Shown: piece by piece, positions 16,694-26,253 of the stretch | How positions within the stretch are numbered: the stretch's first letter is position 1 | Layout of the letters: each line of letters begins with the position of its first letter | Origin: Pseudomonas ovata | GTDB taxonomy: Bacteria; Pseudomonadota; Gammaproteobacteria; Pseudomonadales; Pseudomonadaceae | DNA length: 64,000 nt | Assembly (NCBI RefSeq): GCF_003131185.1 | Contig: NZ_QFFU01000009.1 | Span: 150,984 to 214,983 of the forward strand | Direction: 5' to 3' | Position numbers and translations under genes: made by a program | Notes under the pieces: generated by a model | Seen by the model: the letters and a program-made list of their open reading frames with translations, nothing else | What the model was told of the DNA's origin: nothing | Databases searched by the model: none

Positions 16694-19600
16694 AGGTCGG
16701 CCCCGGCGGTGGCGAGAAAAACCTGCCTCGGCAACTTGAAGCCGCGCAGCTTGAGCAGTGTCAGCGGCCCTTCGCCCAGTTCGGTGCGCAGGTGCCAGGT
16801 CAGGCCCAATCCGTCCGGCGCCTTGAGGATCAGCTGGTAGCGGCTGGCGCTGTCGTCCAGGGTCGTCACCTGCGCCTGCTCCAGCAGGCGGATCAGGCCC
16901 CAGGAGCCCTGATGATCGGCCAGCAGTCGCTCGCCGCTGACCGCGCCGATCCAGCGCACGCTGACGCCCGGGTGATCGCTGCGGCCCGGCCAGATGAAAC
17001 GCTGGCCTGTTTCGCGCTGGTTGAAGTACTCGTGGGGGGTGCCATTGAGCGTGAAAGTGGTCTGCACCACATGGCGGGTGGCCTTGCCTTGCAGCTCGAA
17101 GTTCAAGCCCAGGCCGCCGTCGGTGTACAGCACGTCGCTCAGGTGGCTGAGCTGGTTGATGGCCTTGAGAAACGCCGGGTTGAAGCGCAGCCCCTGGCCG
17201 TGGGTGGGGTCCACCACCCAGCGGCTGCCTTCCTTGCGCAGCACCCCGCCCAGTTCGCGTTGCAGGAACTGCTCGATGCGCCCGGAGTCGGCCCGGATCA
17301 TCTGCCCCAGTTGCGCCAGCGAAGCGTCGCTGCCGGTGGCGGCGAACGGGTAGCGGCCGTTGAAGCTGTTGTCCCAGTCGCTGACGATTGCCCGCTGCCA
17401 CTGGCGGTTCAGGCCCGCCGCCGAGGGTTGCAGCACCTGCTGCCAGGCCTGCTCCAGCGGCTGCACGAACAGCGCCTGGCCGGCGCCGGCCCACTGCCCG
17501 CCCAGGCTGGCGGCGATCAGGCTGCCGTAGGCCTGGGTGTCGGTCAGGTCGATGCCGTTGCCCTGGAACACCGTCTGCGCCAGCGCCCGGGTCATGCCCT
17601 GCGGGTCGGGGGCGTGGCTGATCTGTTGCAGTTTCAGGCGCACCCGCGTGACCCGGGTCAGAAACGCCTGCAGGGTCAACCGGTCATTGCCGGCCTGGCC
17701 TTCGGCCTCCTTGCCCAGCAAGGCCAGCCACGGCCCGAACGTCGCCTCCAGCGGGGTGGCAAAACCGGGTACTGACGGCTCGATCAGGGCCGCCTTGTCC
17801 TGGCCGATCAACTGCTGCGCCGATTGCAGCAAGGCATCGCCCAGTGCCGGCGCGCGGGTCCCGGCCTGCGCCTGCCAGGCCAGTGTGTTGCCCAGGGCGA
17901 TCAGCGGCGACTGGCGCACGTCGCTCATCAGGGTCAACTGGTCGATGACCTCGGCCAGGCTACCCGCCGGCTGCCAGCGCAGGCTGTTGAGCATGCCCAG
18001 CCAGGCATCGCTGTAGTCCTCGAAATAGCGCCAGGTCAGTTGCGCGGCCAGCGCCTCGGGGCTCAGCTCGGCGGCGATGTCGCCGGGCCTGTCGCTCAGC
18101 ACCCAGTCGATCTGCTCGCGGCGCGCCCGGGCGATGCTCTCGATCGCCTCGCGCACCTGACCGTCCCAGGCCTGACGGGTAAACACCCCCGGCACTTCGG
18201 CGCGGGTGGTAAACAGCGAGCGGGCCTCGGTGTCGCCAACCAGCTCATCCAGGCCCAACGGCGGGTACTGCGTATCGGCGGCGTCCAGCACCTGGCGGTA
18301 CAGGCTGGCCTGGGCGTTGCGCTGGCCGAGCTGGCCCAGCAGCACGCGGCGCACCTGGGCCACCTGGCGGGCGTCGACCTCGATGCCCCACTGCGGGTGC
18401 GCCGCCAGTTGCTCGGCATAGAACCCCAGCAGCCCCGGCGCCAGCGCCCGCCACAGCCCCTCGGCCACCCCGTCCGGCGGCGGTTGCTGACCCAGCACCC
18501 GGGCCAGAAACACCGGGTCGGCCTTGTCCGGACGGGCCATCATCAGCTGCGCCTTCAAGTGTTCATACGCCTGCGGCGCCTGCCGGGCGCGCTCAGGGCT
18601 GTCGGCGGGCAGTGCCGCAAAGGCCTGAAGTTCGCGTTGCAGGCGGGCCGCCACCGGGTCACGCAACAAGCGGTTGTTGGCCTCGACATAACGCGGCCAC
18701 AGCGCCTCAAGCAACGCAGCATTCTGGCTCAGGCCCAGGCGCTGGTACCAGGGCACGCCGTTTCTGGCGCGGGCGTCGAGCCGGCCCAGTTCGCGCATCA
18801 GCTCGTTGAGGGCCAACAGGTGTTCATCGTCGGTGCCGGGGTGCTCGACAGCGGCCAGGGCGGTGTGTACCTGGGCGATCTGGGCGCGGTTGGTGGTGTA
18901 GGACAGGAGCAGGCCGACCAGGCACAGCGCTGCGAGACCCAGGCCGGCGCGGTAAGTGATACGCACCCCATGCCGGCCCGAACGCCGTGCACCACCGTGC
19001 GGGTCGGCGGCCACACCGTGCCAGGCCGGCAGCATCAGTTGCTGTTGATCAGGGTCCTTGGCGGCCGGCAAACCCATGCTGAACCACACCCCGCGCACGC
19101 TCAGGTCGCGCCGACGGGCCGTGAACACAGGCGCCAGCGCCTGCTGCCAGCGTTCAATGCCCTCGGCTTGCAGGTCCCGCGACAGGCGCCAGAGAAAGTC
19201 ATGCCCCTGCTCGACCTCGACCTGCGCCATGCCCGCCTGACGCAGCGGTTGCAGCAGCTCACGCAGGCGGGCCGCCAGTTGCGCCGCCGTGCTGCGCGCC
19301 GGCAGCAGGCAGCCCACGGGGCGCGTAGGGTACTCCGGCATCGGCCGGCGACTGTTACACACCTGCCACAGGTGCAGCGGCAACTGCCAATGCAGGTCGC
19401 GGGCAACTTGCTGCACATGGCGCACGCCGGCATTCATCAAGGCCGGCTGCGCGCTTTGCGCTTTATTCAATGCCCAGACCACGCCATCCAGAGGCCGCCG
19501 ACGGTTCAGCGCCTGCAGCGACGCAACCAATGATTCAGGCAGTTTGCCGGCCACGCTGCCGCCCCAGAGCAGCAGCGTATCGTCCATGTGCAGCCAGTAT

Positions 19601-20031
19601 TGCGCGGCCAGGCCGGGAGCGATGGCCTCGATTTCGGCAGGTTCCCCGACCACCAGCAACACGCGCACAGGGCGGCGCCAGAGGATGCCGTAGTGGTCGC
19701 GCAGGTGCTGGCGCAGCGGGGTGATCCAGAGGTCGCCGGACTCGGCCTCAGTGCTTGAAGCCTTGCTCGCCATTGGCACCTGACGGGTCTTGTCCAGCCG
19801 GGCGTGCAGGCCCTGCACCCACTGCACATTGATTTGCGCAGCAAGCACCAGCAGAGCCCAGCACAACGCCGCTTTCATTAATGATTGCGGCCAATCACGG
19901 CCAAGAGGTGGCTGGCCACTGACGAACCACCAGGCAGTGGCCACAATGATCACCAGCACAGCCATCACCGCCGCGATCAACAGCGTAATGGGCCAGTAAG
20001 GCACTTTTCTGGAGTCGGTTTTTTCAGTCAT
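16690..20031 (-). CDS. tssM: Type VI secretion membrane protein TssM (IcmF family)
   Basis: This 1113-residue IcmF/TssM forms the inner-membrane and periplasm-spanning channel with TssL and TssJ. Two N-terminal membrane helices (about 13-35 and 48-67) are followed by a cytoplasmic part, a third helix (YRAGLGLAALCLVGLLLSY), then a large periplasmic region with the C-terminal IcmF/DUF1215 domains. No Walker A motif is visible in the cytoplasmic domain, which is common in this group. It overlaps the upstream DUF2875-like gene by 8 bases and is intact. Confidence 0.94.
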   Translation of the reverse strand: MTEKTDSRKVPYWPITLLIAAVMAVLVIIVATAWWFVSGQPPLGRDWPQSLMKAALCWALLVLAAQINVQWVQGLHARLDKTRQVPMASKASSTEAESGDLWITPLRQHLRDHYGILWRRPVRVLLVVGEPAEIEAIAPGLAAQYWLHMDDTLLLWGGSVAGKLPESLVASLQALNRRRPLDGVVWALNKAQSAQPALMNAGVRHVQQVARDLHWQLPLHLWQVCNSRRPMPEYPTRPVGCLLPARSTAAQLAARLRELLQPLRQAGMAQVEVEQGHDFLWRLSRDLQAEGIERWQQALAPVFTARRRDLSVRGVWFSMGLPAAKDPDQQQLMLPAWHGVAADPHGGARRSGRHGVRITYRAGLGLAALCLVGLLLSYTTNRAQIAQVHTALAAVEHPGTDDEHLLALNELMRELGRLDARARNGVPWYQRLGLSQNAALLEALWPRYVEANNRLLRDPVAARLQRELQAFAALPADSPERARQAPQAYEHLKAQLMMARPDKADPVFLARVLGQQPPPDGVAEGLWRALAPGLLGFYAEQLAAHPQWGIEVDARQVAQVRRVLLGQLGQRNAQASLYRQVLDAADTQYPPLGLDELVGDTEARSLFTTRAEVPGVFTRQAWDGQVREAIESIARARREQIDWVLSDRPGDIAAELSPEALAAQLTWRYFEDYSDAWLGMLNSLRWQPAGSLAEVIDQLTLMSDVRQSPLIALGNTLAWQAQAGTRAPALGDALLQSAQQLIGQDKAALIEPSVPGFATPLEATFGPWLALLGKEAEGQAGNDRLTLQAFLTRVTRVRLKLQQISHAPDPQGMTRALAQTVFQGNGIDLTDTQAYGSLIAASLGGQWAGAGQALFVQPLEQAWQQVLQPSAAGLNRQWQRAIVSDWDNSFNGRYPFAATGSDASLAQLGQMIRADSGRIEQFLQRELGGVLRKEGSRWVVDPTHGQGLRFNPAFLKAINQLSHLSDVLYTDGGLGLNFELQGKATRHVVQTTFTLNGTPHEYFNQRETGQRFIWPGRSDHPGVSVRWIGAVSGERLLADHQGSWGLIRLLEQAQVTTLDDSASRYQLILKAPDGLGLTWHLRTELGEGPLTLLKLRGFKLPRQVFLATAGADL

Positions 20032-21151
20032 GAGGGTGCACTATTCCAAGAGCCAGAGCGTAATGCGGATCGCGGGCCAGCCAGGCACAGGGTGCCGGGC
20101 TGTGTTGGCAGTGAGAGGCCGCCAGGGTGATCGCCACCATGGCTTGCAGACCGGCCAGGTCGCCAAAGTTGGCATCCTGCACCTGTGCCCGAGGGCTCCA
20201 GCCAGCAGTGGCAAGGTCCGGCAGACAGGCATCGGAAAATGCCACGCAGGTGTCGGTCGGGGCGTCCCGTTCACTTTGCTGCAGCACCCGGCCAGCCACG
20301 TCGGCCAACGCCTCGGCCTCGGCGACATACCACTCGCCGCGGGTCAGGCGCACGTCACCCTGCCGGCCCAGCACCCAGAGCACAGCCGCTTCTCCCGGCA
20401 GCAAGTTGCTGCCTTGACGCGCCGATGAAGACTGACAACCGGCGCACAGGATGCGCGCCTCGCCCGGTGCCTCCTGCAACTGGTCAATGATCGAAGCCAG
20501 GCTGTCAATGCCTTGCCAGGGCTGCGGCTGCGCGGGCAATACAATCTGTGGGCAAGACCTGGACATCTGCTCGAAAAAGGCCTGCCAAGCCTGCGGTGTG
20601 CCCTGCCAGTAACAGCGCAAGGGCACAAGGCCGGGCGGCGGGTCGTGTTGCTCGCACCACTGGGCGACCAGCCTGTGCGCCAGTTGCCGCTCACGCTCAG
20701 CTACATCGCCCGCCAGAATCTGCGCCAGCGCCAGCCGTGATTCGCCTGCCACGTCAATGGCAGCCGGCGGCTTGTGATCGGGCTGGAACAGCGCCTGACG
20801 CTGCTCGGGCGTGCTGCACGCCGGCCCCAGCAGCACCGTATCGAGCAGCGAGACCGTTTGCCGATGCTGCGCCCACCAGTGGGCGCAAATCCGTTGCGTC
20901 GATTCGTCGTAATGCCAGGCGTTATAGCGGCTCAGACAACACGCCAGGATGCGTAGCAAGAACGCCGCCAGCCACAGCAACAACCAGAAGGCGCCTGCGT
21001 AAATCGCAACCCTGCGGATCTCGCCGGCAGTGCCGCCCCACAAGGCCAGTACGCCTGCAAGCACCGCCGGCGTGCCCCCCATGAGCAGCCAGCGACCGTA
21101 GGCCGGGGGCGAGCGTTGCGGGTAGGGATCAAATTCGGGCATCGGTGTCAT
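20024..21151 (-). CDS. DUF2875-like protein, copy A (possible T6SS lipase adaptor)
   Basis: This 375-residue protein has two N-terminal membrane helices (around residues 20-40 and 48-70) and a soluble remainder. It is clearly paralogous to the gene at 21402-22565; both share LLDTVLLGPAC/LVETVLLAPAC, ARILCAGCQSS, GDVRL-RGEWYVA and DPHYALALGIVHP. The architecture and the neighbouring Tle-type lipase resemble Tla3-type (DUF2875) adaptors that help load a lipase onto VgrG. That family match is from memory and moderate. The start overlaps the PAAR stop as ATGA. Confidence 0.6.
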   Translation of the reverse strand: MTPMPEFDPYPQRSPPAYGRWLLMGGTPAVLAGVLALWGGTAGEIRRVAIYAGAFWLLLWLAAFLLRILACCLSRYNAWHYDESTQRICAHWWAQHRQTVSLLDTVLLGPACSTPEQRQALFQPDHKPPAAIDVAGESRLALAQILAGDVAERERQLAHRLVAQWCEQHDPPPGLVPLRCYWQGTPQAWQAFFEQMSRSCPQIVLPAQPQPWQGIDSLASIIDQLQEAPGEARILCAGCQSSSARQGSNLLPGEAAVLWVLGRQGDVRLTRGEWYVAEAEALADVAGRVLQQSERDAPTDTCVAFSDACLPDLATAGWSPRAQVQDANFGDLAGLQAMVAITLAASHCQHSPAPCAWLARDPHYALALGIVHPHD

Positions 21152-21405
21152 GACGCTACCCATGTGTCGGGCATGGAACTGACCAGCGAGCAGCCGCATG
21201 CACAGCGATGACCATGCAGCGCCACCGGGCAGCCATCGACCGTCATCAGGCTGCTGCCTTCGACAATGACGGTCGGGCCATGCCGGTTACAAAGCGCGGC
21301 ATCGCCCTGGCAGGCCACAGGCAGGCCGTGACACAGGTAATGCCCTTGCACCACCTGACCGCCAAATTCGAGCAATGCGTCGCCCTGACGAACGATGGGC
21401 TTCAT
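21148..21405 (-). CDS. PAAR-domain spike tip protein
   Basis: This small 85-residue PAAR protein caps the VgrG spike. The domain shows the repeated glycine-rich turns and His/Cys metal ligands: VRQGDALLEFGGQVVQGHYL at the start, then NRHGPTVIVEG and ALHGHRCACGCSLV. There is no toxin extension. It overlaps the genes on both sides by ATGA, and those genes are paralogues of one another. Placement just before tssM matches enterobacterial-type T6SS loci. Confidence 0.88.
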   Translation of the reverse strand: MKPIVRQGDALLEFGGQVVQGHYLCHGLPVACQGDAALCNRHGPTVIVEGSSLMTVDGCPVALHGHRCACGCSLVSSMPDTWVAS

Positions 21406-22565
21406 TGGTCTGCCTCGGGATGCACGATACCAAGTGCTAAGGCGTAATGCGGGTCGCTGGTCAGCCAGGCGCACGGCGCTTGCTGGTGATGGGCGCAGGT
21501 GGCCGCCAGAGTCTGTACCACCATAGGTGCAAGGCCGGCCAGATCGCCAAACTGTGCATCGAGCAAGTGATGTCGAGCGTTCCAGCCGATGGCAGACAGG
21601 TCCGGTACATGAGTGTGAAAGAACGACACGCAGGTGTCGGCCGGGGTCGCCAGTTCGCTTTGTTGCAGCGCCCGACCGGCCACCTCGGCAAGATCCTCGA
21701 CACCGGCCACATACCACTCGCCCCGGCTCAGGCGCACATCTCCTTCGCGGCCCAGCATCCAGAGCAACGCGGCCTCTCCGGCAGGTGATTTGCTGTCTTG
21801 AGCGGCCGCCGAAGACTGGCAACCGGCACACAGAATGCGTGCATCGGCAGGTGCGTCATGCAACTGATCGATGATCGAACCGAGGCTGTCGACGCCCTGC
21901 CAAAGTTCAGGCTGTGCAGGCAACGACACTTGCGGATAGGTTATGGCCATCTGGTCGACTAAAGCCTGCCAGGCCTGCGGCGAGCCTTGCCAGTAAAACT
22001 GCATGGGTTGCAGCACGGCAAATTCGCCGCGTTGTGTACGCCAATTCACCACCAGTTGCCTGGCCAGTTCGCACTCACGTTCCACGCTGTTGGTGGCCAG
22101 GATGCCGGGCATCCGTAGCACGGCGCCTTCCGGCGTCTGTGTGACGTTGAGTGGCTTGTGGTCAGGGCTGAACAGTGCCTGGCGTTGCGCGCGGGTTCGG
22201 CAGGCAGGTGCCAATAGCACGGTTTCCACCAAGGCGGCTTTGCGGCGGTGGTGGGCCCACCAGTTTTTCAACTGTTGTTGATAGATAATTGCTTCATTTT
22301 TTTCATTCCAGCGAAACAGCCAATGGATTAACAATCGCACTATGAAGATCGCTAGCCACAGCCCGAGAACGCCTATTGATATAGGCAGAGAGATCATTGC
22401 TTCATACCCTTTCCAAGGTAGAAACACTTTAAGCAAGATCACCAGCACGATTGCGCTCATCAGCCAGCACCAGTAACAAGGTGACTTGACCAAAGGAGGA
22501 GGTATTTCAGGCATTTCGTTCAATGGCTTCACCTCTGGCCCTTTGGCACTTTTTATTGGGGGCAT
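21402..22565 (-). CDS. DUF2875-like protein, copy B (possible T6SS lipase adaptor)
   Basis: This 387-residue paralogue of the gene at 20024-21151 has the same layout: a Pro-rich cytoplasmic start, two membrane helices (CYWCWLMSAIVLVILLKVF, then ISIGVLGLWLAIFIVRLLI) and a conserved soluble domain. The membrane region is AT-richer and more diverged than the soluble part. It lies between the DUF3304 gene and PAAR, overlapping the PAAR start by ATGA. The duplication around PAAR suggests two dedicated adaptors or an adaptor pair. Function is inferred from context only. Confidence 0.6.
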   Translation of the reverse strand: MPPIKSAKGPEVKPLNEMPEIPPPLVKSPCYWCWLMSAIVLVILLKVFLPWKGYEAMISLPISIGVLGLWLAIFIVRLLIHWLFRWNEKNEAIIYQQQLKNWWAHHRRKAALVETVLLAPACRTRAQRQALFSPDHKPLNVTQTPEGAVLRMPGILATNSVERECELARQLVVNWRTQRGEFAVLQPMQFYWQGSPQAWQALVDQMAITYPQVSLPAQPELWQGVDSLGSIIDQLHDAPADARILCAGCQSSAAAQDSKSPAGEAALLWMLGREGDVRLSRGEWYVAGVEDLAEVAGRALQQSELATPADTCVSFFHTHVPDLSAIGWNARHHLLDAQFGDLAGLAPMVVQTLAATCAHHQQAPCAWLTSDPHYALALGIVHPEADQ

Positions 22566-23122
22566 GACTGCGGCTCCGGCAATTGCAACGGGGTCTTGAT
22601 TGGGTAATCGGGATGACCGTAGGCGTAGCAGGATGTGGTCACCTGCAATTCGTCGCAGGGCAGGAAGTGTACGGTGATACCGCAGGCTTTCTGGTTGGTG
22701 TAGTCGGGGACAGTGACCTGCTTACTATGTTGGCGCTTTAGGGAATTAACTCTTCTCTTCCACTCTAAATACTTGGACCAATCTCCAAATCCGGGAAAAT
22801 CATCTGAGTACGACGATCCCGTCTCCCAATCTACTCGCACTGTCATCCCCGACTGCCAACGTTGGGGCGCGATATAACCGGTACCGCCTCCTCCACTCTT
22901 ATGGGCACCAATGATGTCGATAGCTGAATACCCGTCCACACTGAAATGATTGATCGCCCAATGTGTGTGATTTACTCCCTGAATGATGCCTGCTTGAGAA
23001 TGGGTCACCAGAAGGCTGCTGCCCAGCGCACAAACAGCCAGAAAGAAGCCGCGCCGCAAGCCGGCCTTACTAAAGGCTCGACGCCATATAAGACGTGAGA
23101 TAAGCACCTTAGACGGTCGCAT
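22553..23122 (-). CDS. DUF3304-like exported protein, candidate Tle1 immunity
   Basis: This 189-residue protein has a hydrophobic export segment (GFFLAVCALGSSLLV, about residues 25-39) and then the conserved start GIIQGVNHTHWAINHFSVDG. It carries glycine-rich IIGAHKSGGGGTGYI and TVRVDWETG, which I recognise as DUF3304-like. An immunity protein to a periplasm-active phospholipase should itself be exported, which fits. The start at 23122 has an excellent GGGAGAGG site and overlaps the lipase gene by 14 bases. Immunity is inferred from position. Confidence 0.68.
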   Translation of the reverse strand: MRPSKVLISRLIWRRAFSKAGLRRGFFLAVCALGSSLLVTHSQAGIIQGVNHTHWAINHFSVDGYSAIDIIGAHKSGGGGTGYIAPQRWQSGMTVRVDWETGSSYSDDFPGFGDWSKYLEWKRRVNSLKRQHSKQVTVPDYTNQKACGITVHFLPCDELQVTTSCYAYGHPDYPIKTPLQLPEPQSCPQ

Positions 23123-25448
23123 CGCTGACCTCTCCCGACTTGAACAGTGCTTCAGTGTTCTTCTGTGCCTGGGCCAGTTGCTCGGCATCCATAGGTGCCA
23201 CCCCTGGCTCGCCAGTGCGCAGGCTGCTATCGGTGGCGGCCAGCGGTTGGCCGTGTTGGTCATACACCACCAGCATTCGCGAGTGGACCTCACCAAAGAA
23301 CACCATGCGGTCACGGAAATAACTGCCGGTAATTTCACGCTGGCCCTTTTTTAAATAGTTGAGGCAAAACCAGTACAGAAACCAGGCGCGGGAGTCATGC
23401 ACCTGATCATCAAACAATGCCCGCAGCAAACCTTCAGGCTCACTAGCATTGCGACTTTCGTCGACGTTGCCACGTAAGGTTTCGCTCATGTGGTTGCGCT
23501 GCGCACTGGGTGCCGGAAACAACCGGCTAACCAGCGCCTGGCCGTCGGCCTTGAGCCGCTTGTACTCTAATTGCACAGCGCCCTTGACCTTCACATCCAT
23601 AAGTTGCTCGACCACCCAGATCGCAACATTGCGCTGCAAGCCGTGTCGATACTCGACGCCAAACTCCTGAGCCGCTTCGTGCAACTGAGTCCTGGCCATA
23701 TCCGGATCAAAATCCTGAACGCCAGGCGGTAGAGGAACTGCCGGTGCTGAGCCTGTGCGTGCACGCACCAGCTGTACCCTGCGCTGTGTTTCCACCAGTG
23801 CTTGGCGAGCATCACGATCAGCTTCGGCAGCCTGCCGGGGCTTCTCTTGCGCGTGGTCATCGTTCGCCCACTTAAAGAAATCCTGCTCTTGTAGGCTGAG
23901 AAAGGCGTAACGGTCGATGCGCCAAGCCGTGATCCAGGCCATTTGTGTACGTAGGGCCTGCTCGATTGTTTGGTCCGATTGCAGCGGTCGATAGAGTTCA
24001 ACCTGCTCAATAGACAGTTCTGGGGCAGTCGCCAAGTTCAGGGTTACTTGGCGCCACGCATTGAAGCGGTTGACCAGAGTTGGTGACGCCTCAAAGTGCT
24101 GTGCAACATCATCTTCCATTGCACGCCATGATTCGCGGTTAAGCTCAAAAGGCAAGGTGCTCCTAGGTACCTTTAAAGGCGCGCCATGAGCAAAAGCATC
24201 TGCATACAGATCATTCAGAGCTATCTGCGAAAGAAGCAGGCCATCGCCTATTTCAGGGTCAAGGCTGTATCCCTTCCCCTGCTCTCCCGGCGGATACCCA
24301 CCCCCCTGATTGGAATGCATCCCCGGATGCAAAACCTCGACGCTATTGGCCGGATACTTACCATTCTCACGGCGAATCGAGTCCAGCGGAAAGCACAGGC
24401 GCTGCTCATGACTGGCAACGATTTGCAAACAGCGCTTAACCAGACCGTTGTCAGGTAATTGTTGAGTGCCATCGGCCCAACTCATATGACCGGTAGTGAT
24501 CTGCGAGGCGTTGGCAATTCCCACAGAAGCAACGGTATCCAACAACCCAAGGTATTCGATACTGACGGGCAGGCTCAGATCATTCAGGTGCAGGGAGGGC
24601 ATGCTGTCCGCAAACGACAGCAATCCGCCCAGCCAGTTGACGAAGGCTCTAGCAGATGCAGCTCCACGGGAAAAACCATAGACATACAGTTTGATACCCA
24701 GCAGCTTCTGCTTACCGGGACGCGGTGGTTCAAGGGCAATACGCAGCGGTTTGGCAATCACCTGCAACTGCTTTTGAATCTCTATAGCACGGTTGGCATT
24801 GCCCCTCATTTCGACTGTCGTGCCCATTGACTGCACCGCCGCATATAGCTGCGCATTATCCAGGCGAGGTAGCCCCAGACTCAGGCGCAGGGCATCGATG
24901 ATCATCAATAGCCCCCAGTTGATGCGCTCTTGGCCAAAGGCGGCCATGGCAAGCCCTGGCGTGCTGTAGTCCAAATCCCCTACTTCGGGAAACGGCGTGC
25001 CGACACCCGGCATGTAGTACTTGAAATATTGACCTTCGCCGGTGCCCGGCACATCCGTGAGCCGTTCGGCGCCAGGCGTAAAGGAGGTGCCGCCTGTATA
25101 GCCGGTACCGATACTGGCGCGAAAAATCCGGCCGATATTGGTCGGCTTCTTGGTTTTAGCCATGTAAAGGTCGTGATTAAGGTTATTGCCGGTGCCGTCG
25201 AAGCACAGGGTGACATGCAATACCTTGCAGCATGGCGGCATGCCTCTGCGCCCGGCCGCCTTACTGGTGGAGTCGTGATAGTCGCGTTCAGCCTCCGTGC
25301 GACGATAGACGTTATCCCAGACTTGCTCGGGCCGACTCGGTAGCCGGCCCTGCAACGGAAACTGCGGTGGATACCATACCGGTGCCAAGTCTCTCGAGGG
25401 CGGTGGGGAGACGCTGCCCGCAAACGTAGAAATCAAGCCTATGGACAT
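23109..25448 (-). CDS. T6SS phospholipase effector, Tle1 type (DUF2235)
   Basis: This 779-residue protein has a DUF2235 alpha/beta-hydrolase domain: LCFDGTGNN at 81-89 and the nucleophile elbow YGFSRG with Ser260 in G-F-S-R-G, the hallmark of Tle1 effectors. Such enzymes attack phospholipids of target cells in the periplasm. The start MSIGLIST was chosen because it directly overlaps the DUF4123 stop; the longer frame lies inside the DUF4123 gene. It sits between its probable loading adaptor and its probable immunity gene. No truncation is seen. Confidence 0.88.
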   Translation of the reverse strand: MSIGLISTFAGSVSPPPSRDLAPVWYPPQFPLQGRLPSRPEQVWDNVYRRTEAERDYHDSTSKAAGRRGMPPCCKVLHVTLCFDGTGNNLNHDLYMAKTKKPTNIGRIFRASIGTGYTGGTSFTPGAERLTDVPGTGEGQYFKYYMPGVGTPFPEVGDLDYSTPGLAMAAFGQERINWGLLMIIDALRLSLGLPRLDNAQLYAAVQSMGTTVEMRGNANRAIEIQKQLQVIAKPLRIALEPPRPGKQKLLGIKLYVYGFSRGAASARAFVNWLGGLLSFADSMPSLHLNDLSLPVSIEYLGLLDTVASVGIANASQITTGHMSWADGTQQLPDNGLVKRCLQIVASHEQRLCFPLDSIRRENGKYPANSVEVLHPGMHSNQGGGYPPGEQGKGYSLDPEIGDGLLLSQIALNDLYADAFAHGAPLKVPRSTLPFELNRESWRAMEDDVAQHFEASPTLVNRFNAWRQVTLNLATAPELSIEQVELYRPLQSDQTIEQALRTQMAWITAWRIDRYAFLSLQEQDFFKWANDDHAQEKPRQAAEADRDARQALVETQRRVQLVRARTGSAPAVPLPPGVQDFDPDMARTQLHEAAQEFGVEYRHGLQRNVAIWVVEQLMDVKVKGAVQLEYKRLKADGQALVSRLFPAPSAQRNHMSETLRGNVDESRNASEPEGLLRALFDDQVHDSRAWFLYWFCLNYLKKGQREITGSYFRDRMVFFGEVHSRMLVVYDQHGQPLAATDSSLRTGEPGVAPMDAEQLAQAQKNTEALFKSGEVSDATV

Positions 25449-26251
25449 GATGTGGTTTTCCTTGGGTCTGAGGTCTGATCCATCAATAAGGTGTGCAAGC
25501 GGTCGCGCACGAAGGCCAGCCGTTGGCTGTCCGCTATCAGTCCTTCGCGGGTGGCTTCGAGCATGGCGGCGTAGCAAACCTGAAAGCGGCGCTCGGCGCT
25601 CCAGTCCTTGGGCAAGACCCTGCTCAGCATGGGGATAGCCAGGGTGGCATCGCTGGCACAACCGAAGGTTTCCAGTTGCGCGTCGCTGAGTTCGGTCGGG
25701 CGCAGTGGCGCGGCCTCCTCGAACGTGGCCGGTTCGCCCACCAGGCATTGCGGCTGACCGTCACGGTCCAGCCAGCTCCAGATGAATGCCGGTTGCAGCC
25801 AGCGTTGCTGCTGCTCTGGATCAAAGACTTTAAACAGCAGGGGGAACAAACGCGGATCGTAATAGCGCAGCAGCCCGCGATGGCCGCCCTGAGTGGCTTC
25901 CAGGCACGCGGTCAAGTGCTCGCCCAGATACTTGAAAGACCAGTGCGACACCAACGCCAGCAGTTCATGGCGACCCTGAAGTTCTTGTAGCAGACCGGCC
26001 AGCCATAAGCGTTGCAAAGGCTTCGCAAGGTCAATGCGCACTAATAACGGCGCCACATCCTCGGCTGCCTCTTCGGGCAGACCGGCGTACAGCGAATGCC
26101 AGGATATCGGCGGCTCAACGCTGCGCACACTGGCGAGTAATCGTCCAGCACAGCCGACTTGATCAATGATCAAATGAATAAAAGGGGTAGACGCCTGCGT
26201 ACAGGCGCCCTGCAGCAGGTTGAGCCAATGATCGGAATTGAAGTCGCTCAT
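25439..26251 (-). CDS. DUF4123 effector adaptor (TEC/Tap type)
   Basis: This 270-residue protein has DUF4123 features (HLIIDQVGCAGRLLASVRS near the start, LRYYDPRLFPLLF centrally, WSWLDRDG). DUF4123 proteins bind an effector and the C-terminal tail of the cognate VgrG to load it. Position agrees exactly: 2 bases after vgrG and overlapping the Tle1-type gene by 10 bases. The VgrG upstream ends in a 30-40-residue extension that could be the docking point. Confidence 0.85.
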   Translation of the reverse strand: MSDFNSDHWLNLLQGACTQASTPFIHLIIDQVGCAGRLLASVRSVEPPISWHSLYAGLPEEAAEDVAPLLVRIDLAKPLQRLWLAGLLQELQGRHELLALVSHWSFKYLGEHLTACLEATQGGHRGLLRYYDPRLFPLLFKVFDPEQQQRWLQPAFIWSWLDRDGQPQCLVGEPATFEEAAPLRPTELSDAQLETFGCASDATLAIPMLSRVLPKDWSAERRFQVCYAAMLEATREGLIADSQRLAFVRDRLHTLLMDQTSDPRKTTSCP

Positions 26252-26253
26252 GG

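Noticed and set aside
16694..17494. 5' extension of the tssA frame
   Set aside because: The extension is tssM coding sequence read in another frame. The GTG start overlapping the tssM stop fits the family start.
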